A DNA stretch of 36,554 bases from Acidimicrobiaceae bacterium (GTDB lineage Bacteria > Actinomycetota > Acidimicrobiia > Acidimicrobiales > Poriferisodalaceae), in the NCBI GenBank assembly GCA_002719335.1, contig PBHE01000010.1, forward strand, positions 20,519-57,072, read 5' to 3'. The notes under the pieces were generated by a model. The model searched no databases, was not told where the DNA came from, and saw only the letters and a program-made list of their open reading frames with translations. The translations under genes and the position numbers were made by a program. This document shows, one piece after another, positions 1 through 6,726 of this stretch (positions are counted from its first letter, which is position 1; each line of letters starts with the position of its first letter).

Positions 1-165
1 GTGTGGAACAGCTGGTTGGACCCTCAGAATTCAGATATTTCAAGTTTGAAACAGATGCTGATTCCAGCACCCAGCGGGCTTTTCGAGGCGCACCGGGTTG
101 ATCCTAAAGTCGGAAATCCACGAAATCACGGACCAGAGTTGATCGCTCCGTTGGACCATAAATAG
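1..165 (+). CDS. SRAP (YedK/HMCES-type) protein, C-terminal fragment
   Basis: Frame 1 is open from the first base to a TAG at 163-165 and encodes 54 residues with no start inside the window, so the gene is cut by the left edge. The fragment has a WLDP element near residue 5 and ends with NPRNHGPELIAPLD. This matches the C-terminal pattern of SOS-response-associated peptidase (SRAP) proteins: a W-L-D-P stretch, then a V-x-P-x-V-x-like stretch, then N-D-G-P-E-L-I-x-P. SRAP proteins form a thiazolidine crosslink to abasic sites in single-stranded DNA through an N-terminal Cys2, which lies outside the window. The gene converges on the HIT gene 16 bp away. The family call rests on a short stretch only. 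Confidence 0.7.
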   Translation: MWNSWLDPQNSDISSLKQMLIPAPSGLFEAHRVDPKVGNPRNHGPELIAPLDHK

Positions 166-181
166 AGTTGGTGGTTGAAGC

Positions 182-583
182 TCACCGTGGGTCAAGTTCC
201 TTTGTAATGGAATTAGCTGCATCTTGAAGTTGGGATTGCTCTACTGAGTTGGCGGCGTTCTTGAAGTCCATGTCGGACATTTCCTGTGCGGGGATGACGT
301 GAATGTGCATGTGTGGTACATCGAACCCGGCAATGATTAGACCCACTCTGTCTGTTCCGAAGGCTCGCTGCTGCGCCTCCCCGATGCTGCGAGCGACTCC
401 GAATAGGTGTTGTTGCAGATCTAAGGGAACGTCGAGCCAATGGTCAATTTCGTCTGTGGGAACGACCAAGGTGTGCCCATGGGCAATGGGATTGATCGAC
501 ATGAAGGCTGCGCACCGCTCATCTTGCCAGACAAAGGTTCCGGGTAAATCGCCTTGGAGGATCATTGTGAAAACGGATGGCAT
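182..583 (-). CDS. HIT-family nucleotide hydrolase/transferase
   Basis: This 133-residue protein has the histidine triad motif H91-M-H93-I-H95-V-I near its C-terminus, and the N-terminal FTMILQGDLPGTFVWQDE and HTLVVP elements of Hint/HIT proteins. The family hydrolyses purine nucleotide phosphoramidates or dinucleoside polyphosphates in the cytoplasm; the central histidine is the nucleophile. The frame stays open to a TTG at 604, but the ATG at 583 gives the normal HIT start (a residue or two before the Val-Phe-x-x-Ile strand). It also leaves 15 bp to the divergent phosphatidyltransferase start instead of an overlap. The usual zinc-binding N-terminal CxxC of some HIT proteins is absent. The substrate cannot be told from sequence. 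Confidence 0.88.
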   Translation of the reverse strand: MPSVFTMILQGDLPGTFVWQDERCAAFMSINPIAHGHTLVVPTDEIDHWLDVPLDLQQHLFGVARSIGEAQQRAFGTDRVGLIIAGFDVPHMHIHVIPAQEMSDMDFKNAANSVEQSQLQDAANSITKELDPR

Positions 584-598
584 GAGTTGGAGCCTACG

Positions 599-1210
599 AT
601 GCAATTGATGTCTGAACAGCAGCTTGGTTGGCGACCCCTAACGATTCCTAACTTGATTAGCGTCATGCGATTGGGGTGCATCCCGTTGTTTCTTTGGCTT
701 CTTTTCTCTAAAGAAGACCGGTGGGGAGCAGCGCTTTTGCTCGGGGCCCTCGGAGCGAGTGATTGGGTAGATGGATTTATCGCCCGGCGGTTCAACCAAG
801 TCAGTGAATTAGGGAAAATTCTCGATCCGACTGCGGATCGACTAATGCTGTTAGTTGGTGTTTTTGCTATCTGGCTTGACGGCTCGGTCCCTGGTTGGAT
901 TGCGGTGTTGGCGTTAATACGGGAGGGTTTAGTCGCCGTAATCGCGTTAGTCCTGGGGGCCTTAGGTGCTCGAAAAATCGAAGTGACTTGGTGGGGAAAA
1001 ACCGGGACTTGTTTGCTGATGTTTGCCTTCCCGTTCTTCCTTGCGGGCGAGAGTGAGGTAGTGGTGTCGTCGTGGTTCGCTATCGGCGCTTGGGTATGTG
1101 CTCTTGTCGGGCTACCAATCCACTATTGGTCTGCTTTGGGTTACGTGCCCGTAGCTCGCGATGCGTTGCGGGAGGGAAGATCTGGAAGAACTGAAAAGAC
1201 ACTTGGGTAA
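599..1210 (+). CDS. CDP-alcohol phosphatidyltransferase (PgsA/PgsA2-like)
   Basis: This 203-residue integral membrane protein transfers a phosphatidyl group from CDP-diacylglycerol to an alcohol acceptor. The full family motif D-G-x2-A-R-x8-G-x3-D-x3-D is present at residues 58-80, and hydrophobic helices follow to the C-terminus. The likely acceptor is glycerol-3-phosphate (phosphatidylglycerophosphate synthase) by overall resemblance to PgsA, but inositol-phosphate or another acceptor cannot be excluded. I chose the ATG at 599, preceded by GGAG about 8 nt upstream. The ATG at 554 in the same frame would overlap the HIT gene and adds an uncharacteristic leader, and 608 is another in-frame ATG. 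In mycobacteria pgsA2 also lies just upstream of the gcvH-garA cluster, as here. gcvH follows after 35 bp. Confidence 0.9.
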   Translation: MQLMSEQQLGWRPLTIPNLISVMRLGCIPLFLWLLFSKEDRWGAALLLGALGASDWVDGFIARRFNQVSELGKILDPTADRLMLLVGVFAIWLDGSVPGWIAVLALIREGLVAVIALVLGALGARKIEVTWWGKTGTCLLMFAFPFFLAGESEVVVSSWFAIGAWVCALVGLPIHYWSALGYVPVARDALREGRSGRTEKTLG

Positions 1211-1245
1211 GTTCGGTTCTCAGCGCGGTGGGATAGGTTTGAGTC

Positions 1246-1638
1246 ATGCACACCCCCGCGGAGCTTCGATACTCAACTGACCATGAGTGGGTGCGTATGG
1301 AAGGTGCTCTAGCGCGGGTCGGAATTAGCGACTTTGCTCAGGATGCCCTTGGCGACGTTGTGTATGTTGAACTACCCGAAGTGGGGTTGGAAGTGTCGGC
1401 CAATTCAGCGTTTGCTGAGATCGAGTCCACGAAGTCAGTTTCAGATGTTTTCGCCCCCGTCTCGGGTGAAGTGCTGGAGGGCAACAAGACACTTGAAGAC
1501 CAACCTGAACTAGTCAACGAAGACCCCTACGGTGAAGGTTGGATATGTGTCATCAGGCCCAACGACAGCTCTGAGTTTGAAAACTTGATGGACGCCGAGG
1601 GATACGAGTCCTTCGTTGCTGAGGAAAGTTCGGAGTGA
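1246..1638 (+). CDS. gcvH: Glycine cleavage system H protein
   Basis: GcvH is the lipoyl-carrying shuttle of the glycine cleavage complex. It moves the aminomethyl group between the P, T and L proteins. The 130-residue length is typical, and the lipoylation motif AEIESTKSVSD places the lipoyl lysine at K63. The N-terminus (LRYSTDHEWVRMEG) and the VSGEVLEGN segment are also diagnostic. The next gene starts only 3 bp after the stop, so gcvH and the FHA gene are almost certainly co-transcribed. GcvT and GcvP lie about 21 kb away on the other strand under a glycine riboswitch, so gcvH appears to be regulated separately. No glycine riboswitch features were seen upstream of gcvH. Confidence 0.97.
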   Translation: MHTPAELRYSTDHEWVRMEGALARVGISDFAQDALGDVVYVELPEVGLEVSANSAFAEIESTKSVSDVFAPVSGEVLEGNKTLEDQPELVNEDPYGEGWICVIRPNDSSEFENLMDAEGYESFVAEESSE

Positions 1639-1641
1639 CCG

Positions 1642-2106
1642 ATGACTGAATCATGTACGGCGTGTGGGCATGTCAACCTTGTGGGCTCCAGGTTCTGTTC
1701 GAGTTGTGGGCGATCTCTGAGCGGGCAGGACGAAGCCAGCACAGAAGACCTCGAGACGCTTGGAGGTACGGAGGGAACGGTAGATATGTACGCACCCTCT
1801 AGCGGGGCGGTTTTGGTTGTGACCAGTGGACACCAAGCTGGGACTCGGTATGCCGTACCTCATGAGGAACTGACAGTTGGTCGGCATCCTGATAGCGACA
1901 TATTTCTTGATGACATCACGGTTTCTCGGCGCCATGTGGAGCTAAAGGTCGGCACTACTGGGCATGTCGTCAGTGACGTCGGTTCCTTGAATGGCACCTA
2001 CCTAAATGGTGAACGCCTAGCTGAGACCGAGGCAATCCTGACCAACGGAGATGAGTTACAGATAGGCAAGTTCAAATTGCTCTATCTCGTCTCGTCGACG
2101 AGTTGA
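1642..2106 (+). CDS. Zinc-ribbon plus FHA-domain protein (GarA-like)
   Basis: This 154-residue protein has an N-terminal zinc ribbon (C5-x2-C8, C19-x2-C22), an acidic Thr-rich linker (residues 30-50) and a C-terminal FHA domain. The FHA phosphothreonine-binding residues are visible: G80-R81, S95-R96-R97-H98 and N117-G118 in LNGTYLNG. It matches the position and architecture of mycobacterial GarA (Rv1827), which sits next to gcvH. GarA is phosphorylated by Ser/Thr kinases on an N-terminal ETTS motif and then inhibits 2-oxoglutarate enzymes. I do not see an exact ETTS here; the linker has a TEDLETLGGTEGT stretch that could supply the phosphothreonine. Regulation of 2-oxoglutarate or nitrogen metabolism is inference from family and neighbourhood. 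Confidence 0.88.
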   Translation: MTESCTACGHVNLVGSRFCSSCGRSLSGQDEASTEDLETLGGTEGTVDMYAPSSGAVLVVTSGHQAGTRYAVPHEELTVGRHPDSDIFLDDITVSRRHVELKVGTTGHVVSDVGSLNGTYLNGERLAETEAILTNGDELQIGKFKLLYLVSSTS

Positions 2107-2145
2107 AGGTCAGGGTTCGCTGCTGAGCCCGGCTAGGGTCGGTTT

Positions 2146-2649
2146 ATGATCGAGATGGAGTTGCTTGGGGTGCAAGTAGAACTGCCGTCAAACAGTCCGC
2201 TTCTTCTGTTAAGGGAGGCTGCGGGACAGGGCCGAGTTCTTCCCGTTGTCATCGATACCCCCGAAGCCCACGCCATACATCGCGGAATTGAAGGGATTCG
2301 ACTCGCTCGGCCTTTGACGCACGATTTGCTGGTGAAGATGCTTGAGGATTTGGAAGCAACGATCGCCAAGGTGGTCGTGACAGAACTGCGAGAACGGACA
2401 TTCTTTGCCGAGATCGAAGTGAGCTTGGCAGGTAAAAGTCACACGATTTCAGCTCGACCCAGTGATGCCATTGCGCTCGCTGTCCGCACAGCTTCCCCTA
2501 TCTACGCCTCGGAAGAAGTCCTAGCGGAAGCGGGTCAAATTCTCGAGGCACACCCAGCGGATGAAGCTTCGGAGAATGATCCGGATGAGTTGCTTGACGA
2601 CTTCAAACAGTTCTTAGACGATGTGAGTCCCGATGATTTTCAAGCATAA
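2146..2649 (+). CDS. BFN/DUF151 bifunctional-nuclease-domain protein
   Basis: This 167-residue protein carries a DUF151/BFN domain. Visible elements are the N-terminal MELLGVQVELPSNSPLLLL strand, the conserved LPVVIDTPEA region, HDLLVKMLEDL, and the diagnostic ARPSDAIALAVR segment near residues 103-114. The C-terminal about 35 residues are acidic and probably disordered. Plant and bacterial members have been reported to have DNase/RNase activity, but the biochemical role in actinobacteria is not settled. The neighbours (GcvH, FHA protein, MerR) are the same as in mycobacteria, where Rv1829 is the DUF151 member. The gap to the FHA gene is 39 bp, which suggests one transcript. Confidence 0.9.
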   Translation: MIEMELLGVQVELPSNSPLLLLREAAGQGRVLPVVIDTPEAHAIHRGIEGIRLARPLTHDLLVKMLEDLEATIAKVVVTELRERTFFAEIEVSLAGKSHTISARPSDAIALAVRTASPIYASEEVLAEAGQILEAHPADEASENDPDELLDDFKQFLDDVSPDDFQA

Positions 2650-2669
2650 TTGGCATGATTTCTGACAGT

Positions 2670-2701
2670 TTTCGCGCGTAACGCGCGAAATATCGCGCGT
2701 A
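2670..2701. repeat. CG-rich palindrome with an extra half-site (operator or stem-loop)
   Basis: Perfect 9-bp arms TTTCGCGCG (2670-2678) and CGCGCGAAA (2682-2690) flank the 3-nt spacer TAA. A third copy of the half-site, TCGCGCGTA, lies at 2693-2701. It is an exact direct repeat of 2672-2680, offset by 21 bp (two helical turns). The element starts 21 bp after the BFN stop and ends just before a candidate -35 box. The RNA would fold into a strong stem, but no T-run follows on either side, so an operator fits better than a classic terminator. Confidence 0.55.
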
Positions 2702-2707
2702 GGGTGG

Positions 2708-2736
2708 TTGCTGAGTCTTAGTTTTGGTTCTACTGT
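2708..2736 (+). promoter_or_regulatory. Candidate promoter of the merR gene
   Basis: TTGCTG at 2708-2713 and TACTGT at 2731-2736 are separated by exactly 17 bp. They lie about 70 bp upstream of the MerR start and directly downstream of the CG-rich repeat element. Spacing is ideal for a housekeeping promoter, but the hexamers are only partial matches. Confidence 0.4.
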
Positions 2737-2805
2737 GTGCATCACACTGACGTAGTTCCATCGATGTAATCGCATTTTTGAAGAGCTAGGACGGAGGCGG
2801 AAGCG

Positions 2806-3264
2806 GTGACTGAGGGCGTAGTGAAATCGGGCTTCTCCGGTAAGCGAACGGCAGAGTTAGTAGGAATCACCTACCGCCAGTTGGATTATTGGGCGCGAAC
2901 TGACCTCATTCGTCCGTCTTTAGCCGACGCGCAAGGAAGCGGGAGCAGGCGCCGCTACTCCTACCAAGATCTTCTGGAATTGAAGGTTGTCAAAACATTG
3001 CTCGACGCAGGGATACGTCTTGAGATGGTGCGCGAAGTCTTCTCCTACCTGCGAGAAAATCTTGGGACCGATGTCGCAGCTGCGAATCTGGTGATCAGTG
3101 GTTCTTCGCCCTTGCTTGTTTCAGGTGAAGAGATCATCGATCTGATCCGCCAAGGTCAGGGCGTTCTCAATGTGCTGCCGCTAGCTGGAGTCAAGCAAGA
3201 ATTGGACGATGCGATTATTGATCTGTTCCCGTCAGTTGAGGACCGCGTGAGGTTGACTGGCTGA
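2806..3264 (+). CDS. MerR-family transcriptional regulator (Rv1830-like)
   Basis: This 152-residue DNA-binding protein opens with a winged-helix MerR domain: GKRTAELVGITYRQLDYWARTDLIRPS at residues 13-39, then the RRRYSYQDLLELKVVKTLLDAGI second half. It continues with a small C-terminal segment that holds no metal-binding cysteines. The ITYRQLDYWART signature followed by SGSRRRYS is the one I recognise from mycobacterial Rv1830, also found beside the BFN gene. That regulator has been linked to growth and cell division. The GTG start at 2806 is preceded by GGAGG at 2793-2797. A palindromic element and a candidate promoter lie upstream, so autoregulation is plausible. The gene converges on msrB 18 bp away. 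Confidence 0.9.
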   Translation: MTEGVVKSGFSGKRTAELVGITYRQLDYWARTDLIRPSLADAQGSGSRRRYSYQDLLELKVVKTLLDAGIRLEMVREVFSYLRENLGTDVAAANLVISGSSPLLVSGEEIIDLIRQGQGVLNVLPLAGVKQELDDAIIDLFPSVEDRVRLTG

Positions 3265-3282
3265 ACCAGGGGCTGCCCGGCT

Positions 3283-3693
3283 TCAATCTGAGGAATTCTG
3301 GGAGTCGAAGCGCATCGAAGCTGAATTCATGCAGTAACGATCTCCGGTAGGTTGTGGCCCGTCGGGGAAGATGTGTCCTAGATGCGCTCCGCACGAGTGA
3401 CATAAGGCTTCGACCCGTACCATCCCGTGGGAGTTGTCGATTTCAGTGTCTACAGCCTCACCAGACACAGGTTGCCAAAAACTTGGCCAGCCTGATCCTG
3501 ATTCGAATTTGCTTTCGCTGGAGAAAAGAGCAGCAGTGCACACTATGCAGTAGTAGATGCCTGTCTGCTTCTCGTCGCAAGTTTCTCCTGTGAAGGCTTG
3601 CTCAGTCCCTGACTCCTGGGTTACGTGATATTGCAGAGGGCTGAGGCGCTCGCGTAGCTCTTCCTCGCTAAAGGTCTTTGAATTTTCGCTCAT
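3283..3693 (-). CDS. msrB: Peptide-methionine (R)-S-oxide reductase MsrB
   Basis: MsrB repairs methionine-R-sulfoxide in proteins. The 136-residue protein has the zinc ligands C49-x2-C52 and C98-x2-C101, the GSGWPSFW core, and the active-site region GDRYCMNSASM with catalytic C121. The catalytic position is Cys and not Sec, although MsrB is a selenoprotein in some organisms and Sec is used elsewhere in this window. A possible resolving cysteine is C39 in GETCDEKQTG. It is a single-gene unit on the minus strand, convergent with the MerR gene and divergent from a small hypothetical gene. Confidence 0.96.
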   Translation of the reverse strand: MSENSKTFSEEELRERLSPLQYHVTQESGTEQAFTGETCDEKQTGIYYCIVCTAALFSSESKFESGSGWPSFWQPVSGEAVDTEIDNSHGMVRVEALCHSCGAHLGHIFPDGPQPTGDRYCMNSASMRFDSQNSSD

Positions 3694-3707
3694 GGGGTAA
3701 CCCTCGG

Positions 3708-3735
3708 TTGATGCTCAATGCGGCTTGTGGATAAT
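3708..3735 (+). promoter_or_regulatory. Candidate plus-strand promoter upstream of a small hypothetical gene
   Basis: TTGATG at 3708-3713 and GATAAT at 3730-3735 are 16 bp apart in the 164-bp gap between msrB and the small gene at 3858. A transcript from here would have a leader of more than 100 nt. I see no riboswitch-like fold in that leader. Confidence 0.3.
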
Positions 3736-3857
3736 ACACAGGCTATTCCAGGGATCATGCCGAAGTTTGGTCTGTGGACAGCGATTGGTTTACCCACTGA
3801 AAATTCACAACTTTGCGGTACTAGTTGCCCACAGGAATAGTTGCCTATTTTCGGTGC

Positions 3858-4067
3858 ATGACCTTTGAACTGACTTTTATCGATGGGCGTGCCGAAATCG
3901 TGGCTGGTGTCGACACTTATGAGCAGGAGGGACCGATGACAACGTTCTTTCATTCTGAAGGCCGTGGATACGCTGACTCTTGGTCGTCGAGAGTCGCCAG
4001 TTTCCGAACTGTTGACGTTGCGTGTGTTCGTAGACTTGGGGATCTCGAAAATGGGGATCTTGGATAA
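3858..4067 (+). CDS. Small hypothetical protein (69 residues)
   Basis: I do not recognise a named family. The protein begins MTFELTFIDGRAEIV and continues with VDTYEQEGPMTTFF, SWSSRVASFRTVDVACVRR. The alternation of hydrophobic and charged residues suggests a short beta-rich fold, and the composition looks like coding sequence and not a chance frame. An in-frame ATG exists upstream at 3825; I prefer 3858 because the protein then begins at a natural strand. It contains no membrane segment and two cysteines at most. It lies between divergent msrB and the convergent LLM oxidoreductase, followed by a hairpin. Function unknown. Confidence 0.55.
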   Translation: MTFELTFIDGRAEIVAGVDTYEQEGPMTTFFHSEGRGYADSWSSRVASFRTVDVACVRRLGDLENGDLG

Positions 4068-4069
4068 AC

Positions 4070-4103
4070 CCGGTCAGCGAAGTTTCGTGACCAGCGAAAC
4101 CGG
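4070..4103. terminator. Hairpin between convergent genes (possible bidirectional terminator)
   Basis: GTTTCG (4082-4087) pairs with CGAAAC (4095-4100) around a 7-nt loop. Alternatively CCGGT (4070-4074) pairs with ACCGG (4099-4103). It sits in the 41-bp gap between two converging stop codons. There is no long T-run, so termination is inferred from position only. Confidence 0.35.
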
Positions 4104-4108
4104 TCGGT

Positions 4109-5173
4109 TCATTCGCCGTCTCGCTCTCGGTTCAGAGTTCTGACGATATCCACGATGCCTCCGAGACTGTCGAGTCGCTCTTGGGCGTCTGCTCCTTCGG
4201 GTTGAACGCGTAGCACCGTTACTCCGGCGTCCCGATAGGCGCGAACTCGTTCGGTGACCTGCGATACCGAGCCAAGAAAATTGGTTTGGAGTATGAGTTC
4301 AATGGGAACTAGTTGTGCTGCTTTTTCGCGGTCTCCAGTAATCCACAACCGCTGAACCTTGAGCGCCTCTTCGTCAAATCCGGCTCGCCTGTAAGCGTCG
4401 TTGTAAAAGTTGGTAATTGACGAACCCATAGCACCCAAGGTGAATGCCACTCCTGATCGTCGAGGAGCCACTAGTTGATCGATATCTTCTCCGAATTGGA
4501 CCGCGCCTCCGGCTTGATAGTCAAGGCTGTTCGGATCTCGTCCGGCCCGACCGGCGCCCGCTTGTATGTACCCGATCGTTGCTTGGGGAGCGGAGGGAAC
4601 AAATGAAGTCCCTACCCAGCCATCTGCAACTTCTCCCGTGTATTCAAGTGATTTTGGCCCCAAGGTTGCTAGCCATATGGGGATTTCGTCATTCGCAGGT
4701 TGCGCCAGGCGTAGGGCCTTGCCTTCGCCACCAGGGAGTGGAAGAACGTGGTGCGATCCGCCGTAAGTGATCTTTTCCCCGGTAAATGCCTGTTTCACTA
4801 TGTCTACGGTTTCGCGTAGCCGAGTGAGGGGTTGTTTGAATTTCACTCCGTGAAGCCCTTCGACAACTTGAGGTCCACTTACTCCCAGTCCCAAAATAAA
4901 ACGGTCGCCGCTTATCGCAGCCATAGAGAGAGCGGTCATCGCTGTCATTGCGGGGGTTCGCGCTGAAATTTGCAGGATGCCCGTTCCTAACTGCACTCGT
5001 TTTGTTACTGCTGCGAGGTAAGCAAGAGTGCTGATTCCATCCATGCCCCATGCTTCGGCTGACCAAATGATGTCAACGCCCATTTGTTCGGCTTCTCGCA
5101 GAAATTCAACCTGTCGGTCCCAGTCTCGTTTCTGGCCTGAGGCTGGTCCGCCGTATGCAATAGAAACCTTCAT
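4109..5173 (-). CDS. LLM-class (luciferase-like, probably F420-dependent) oxidoreductase
   Basis: This 354-residue TIM-barrel protein belongs to the luciferase-like monooxygenase superfamily. Diagnostic stretches are MKVSIAYGG at the start, EFLREAEQMGVDIIWSAEAWGMDGISTLAYLAA (residues 23-55), RVQLGTGILQISARTPAMTAMTA, and GDRFILGLGVSGPQVVEG. Actinobacterial members mostly use coenzyme F420; the substrate cannot be read from the sequence. The frame is open 47 codons further upstream. The ATG at 5173 is preferred because it is preceded by AAGAG and starts directly at the first beta strand. A pair of direct repeats lies 147-195 bp upstream. A second, partial LLM gene is at the right edge of the window. 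Confidence 0.9.
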   Translation of the reverse strand: MKVSIAYGGPASGQKRDWDRQVEFLREAEQMGVDIIWSAEAWGMDGISTLAYLAAVTKRVQLGTGILQISARTPAMTAMTALSMAAISGDRFILGLGVSGPQVVEGLHGVKFKQPLTRLRETVDIVKQAFTGEKITYGGSHHVLPLPGGEGKALRLAQPANDEIPIWLATLGPKSLEYTGEVADGWVGTSFVPSAPQATIGYIQAGAGRAGRDPNSLDYQAGGAVQFGEDIDQLVAPRRSGVAFTLGAMGSSITNFYNDAYRRAGFDEEALKVQRLWITGDREKAAQLVPIELILQTNFLGSVSQVTERVRAYRDAGVTVLRVQPEGADAQERLDSLGGIVDIVRTLNRERDGE

Positions 5174-5319
5174 GATCTCTTGCCTAGCGCACCGTAGGGA
5201 ATGATGCACCGCTAGTTTCGGAGGATGCGCATAAAACCCCTCACGGGAGCTTTGGGTGCAGAGGTCGCAAAGATTGAGCTTCGCAGCGGCCTGGTTGGAA
5301 ACAAGTAGAAACAATCACG

Positions 5320-5368
5320 GCGTACGCGTCACAAGGTGTCGCTACTTGGTTCTGCGTACGCGTGACAA
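5320..5368. repeat. Direct repeat pair upstream of the LLM gene (possible operator)
   Basis: GCGTACGCGTCACAA at 5320-5334 and GCGTACGCGTGACAA at 5354-5368 differ at one base and are offset by 34 bp. Each contains overlapping palindromes (CGTACG and ACGCGT). They lie in the 214-bp gap upstream of the minus-strand LLM gene. On the minus strand each copy supplies a TTGTSA hexamer resembling a -35 box. The rest of the gap shows nothing else I can support. Confidence 0.5.
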
Positions 5369-5387
5369 AAGCCAAGATAACTACTAA

Positions 5388-5786
5388 TTAGGGTTCTCGA
5401 TCCCCGAGAACTACGAGCGGCCCCAACTGAGCTAAGTCTTGCAAAGCCTGGTCGTAAAGGAACTTTGCCGTGCATGCCGATCGGGCCCATTGTTCTTCGG
5501 CTTCCAGGGGGAGTCGCCCAGTTGCTCGGACGCGTAGCTCACCGGTGGAGCGGCTGCTGATCTCTACGCTTTGTCCTAATAACATTTTCGTAAAAGCCTC
5601 TGGGTTATGGCCGGGTTCGTCAAAGACGTACAGTCGTCGACCATCTGTAACGAAGGGCGTCATGTAGTGGGTTCGGTCGCCTTCGGATCCGCTTATGTCG
5701 AATCTCAGCATGAGTGAGTCTTGGAATGGCGCAAATGGTGCATCGGAGTCGTCCTTCACAAACGGTGACGGTATCAACCGAGACAC
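5388..5786 (-). CDS. Putative split-barrel (Ddn/DUF385-like) nitroreductase-family protein
   Basis: The 132-residue protein has the general layout of deazaflavin-dependent nitroreductase-like split barrels. A strand with RTHYMTPFVTDGRRLYVFDE is followed by NPEAFTKMLLGQSVEI, then GELRVRATGRLPLEAEEQWARSA and a C-terminal LGPLVVLGD strand. In that family these parts contact F420 or flavin. The similarity is by pattern only and I see no catalytic signature residue, so a general FMN/heme-type split barrel is an alternative. The start is a GTG at 5786, and the gene is divergent from the crotonase with 64 bp between starts. It does not look co-transcribed with the LLM gene, since a 214-bp gap holding repeats separates them. 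Confidence 0.5.
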   Translation of the reverse strand: MSRLIPSPFVKDDSDAPFAPFQDSLMLRFDISGSEGDRTHYMTPFVTDGRRLYVFDEPGHNPEAFTKMLLGQSVEISSRSTGELRVRATGRLPLEAEEQWARSACTAKFLYDQALQDLAQLGPLVVLGDREP

Positions 5787-5850
5787 TCTGTCGGGACTGG
5801 CGAGGTAACTTCTTTACCTCAGCACCAGGTAACGCACGATGGAGGAGAAG

Positions 5851-6717
5851 ATGCCAGTCAAAGAAGGCGAGTACTGCGGATTTCAAACGGTGATCGAAGA
5901 ACCGGGAATTCTGATCGTCACCTTCAACCGTCCCGAGAGTCTTAATGCCTCGACGGCACCGATGAAACGTGACTTGGTTGAACTCTTGACTCAAACCCAA
6001 ATGGACGATGCGGTTCGTGTCGTTGTATTTACCGGCGAAGGTCAAGCGTTTTGGGCAGGAGATAATTTGAAGGGGTATGACGGAGAGAGTACGGAACTCC
6101 CACCCATTCACCCTGGCCACGACAGTGCCTCAGGCACATACAACGGCCTCAGAGCAATTTCTCAAGCAGTGAACACCGCAGTAAGGAACCTAGACAAGCT
6201 TTCGATAGCAGCTATCAATGGGTATGCCATTCAAACTGGTTTTTCTTTGGCGCTAGCTTGCGACTTCCGAATCGCAGCACACTCCGCGAAGATGGGCAGT
6301 GCGACACTCCGGTTTGGGTTGCTGCCGGACGAAGGTGGTCAGTGGCTATTGGTGCAACATCTTGGAGTCGCTAAAGCGATGGACTTTATGATGCGAAAAC
6401 GTATCGTTGATGGCGTAACTGCTGAGGCCCTGGGTCTGGTCCACGAAGCGGTAGCGGATGAGGATCTTTACGAAACGACTATGGAACTTGCGAGAGAACT
6501 TGCTACAGGACCTCAAGTGGCGATGAGAATGCTTAAACGATCGATTCATTTGGCCGCTGACATGACCTGGGAACATTCACTCGATGAGATCGCTTCCAAG
6601 ACAGCAGTCACTGATCATCTACCCGATGCCGAAGAAGGCGTGCTGGCATTTGTTGAGAAGCGTCAGCCAAAGTTCAATGCCTTGCTGGACGGCCGTACCG
6701 AGCCGCTGCGCCCATAG
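5851..6717 (+). CDS. Crotonase-family protein (enoyl-CoA hydratase/isomerase-like)
   Basis: This 288-residue protein has the crotonase fold: oxyanion-hole segments AFWAGDNLKG (residues 66-75) and INGYAIQTGFSLALACD (122-138). The two catalytic glutamates of classical enoyl-CoA hydratases are not conserved: the Glu144 position is T152 and the Glu164 position is D178. Instead it has D160 in GLLPDEGGQWLL, like the catalytic Asp of PaaG-type isomerases. An isomerase or another CoA-ester reaction is therefore more likely than plain hydration; this is inference. I chose the ATG at 5851 because GGAGG (5841-5845) lies 5 nt upstream. The ATG at 5839 in the same frame would sit on top of that site. It converges on the aminotransferase gene 9 bp away. 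Confidence 0.88.
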   Translation: MPVKEGEYCGFQTVIEEPGILIVTFNRPESLNASTAPMKRDLVELLTQTQMDDAVRVVVFTGEGQAFWAGDNLKGYDGESTELPPIHPGHDSASGTYNGLRAISQAVNTAVRNLDKLSIAAINGYAIQTGFSLALACDFRIAAHSAKMGSATLRFGLLPDEGGQWLLVQHLGVAKAMDFMMRKRIVDGVTAEALGLVHEAVADEDLYETTMELARELATGPQVAMRMLKRSIHLAADMTWEHSLDEIASKTAVTDHLPDAEEGVLAFVEKRQPKFNALLDGRTEPLRP

Positions 6718-6726
6718 AAGAAAGAT

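Noticed and set aside
40-222. Minus-strand 60-codon frame at the left edge
   Set aside because: It is a shadow of the plus-strand SRAP C-terminus, which has recognisable family residues and ends at 163-165.
3283-3693. MsrB as a third selenoprotein
   Set aside because: The catalytic position is a TGC/TGT-type Cys (C121) with no in-frame TGA.
4109-5314. Upstream start at 5314 for the LLM gene
   Set aside because: The 47 extra residues do not resemble the family N-terminus, while ATG 5173 begins at the first beta strand with a ribosome site.
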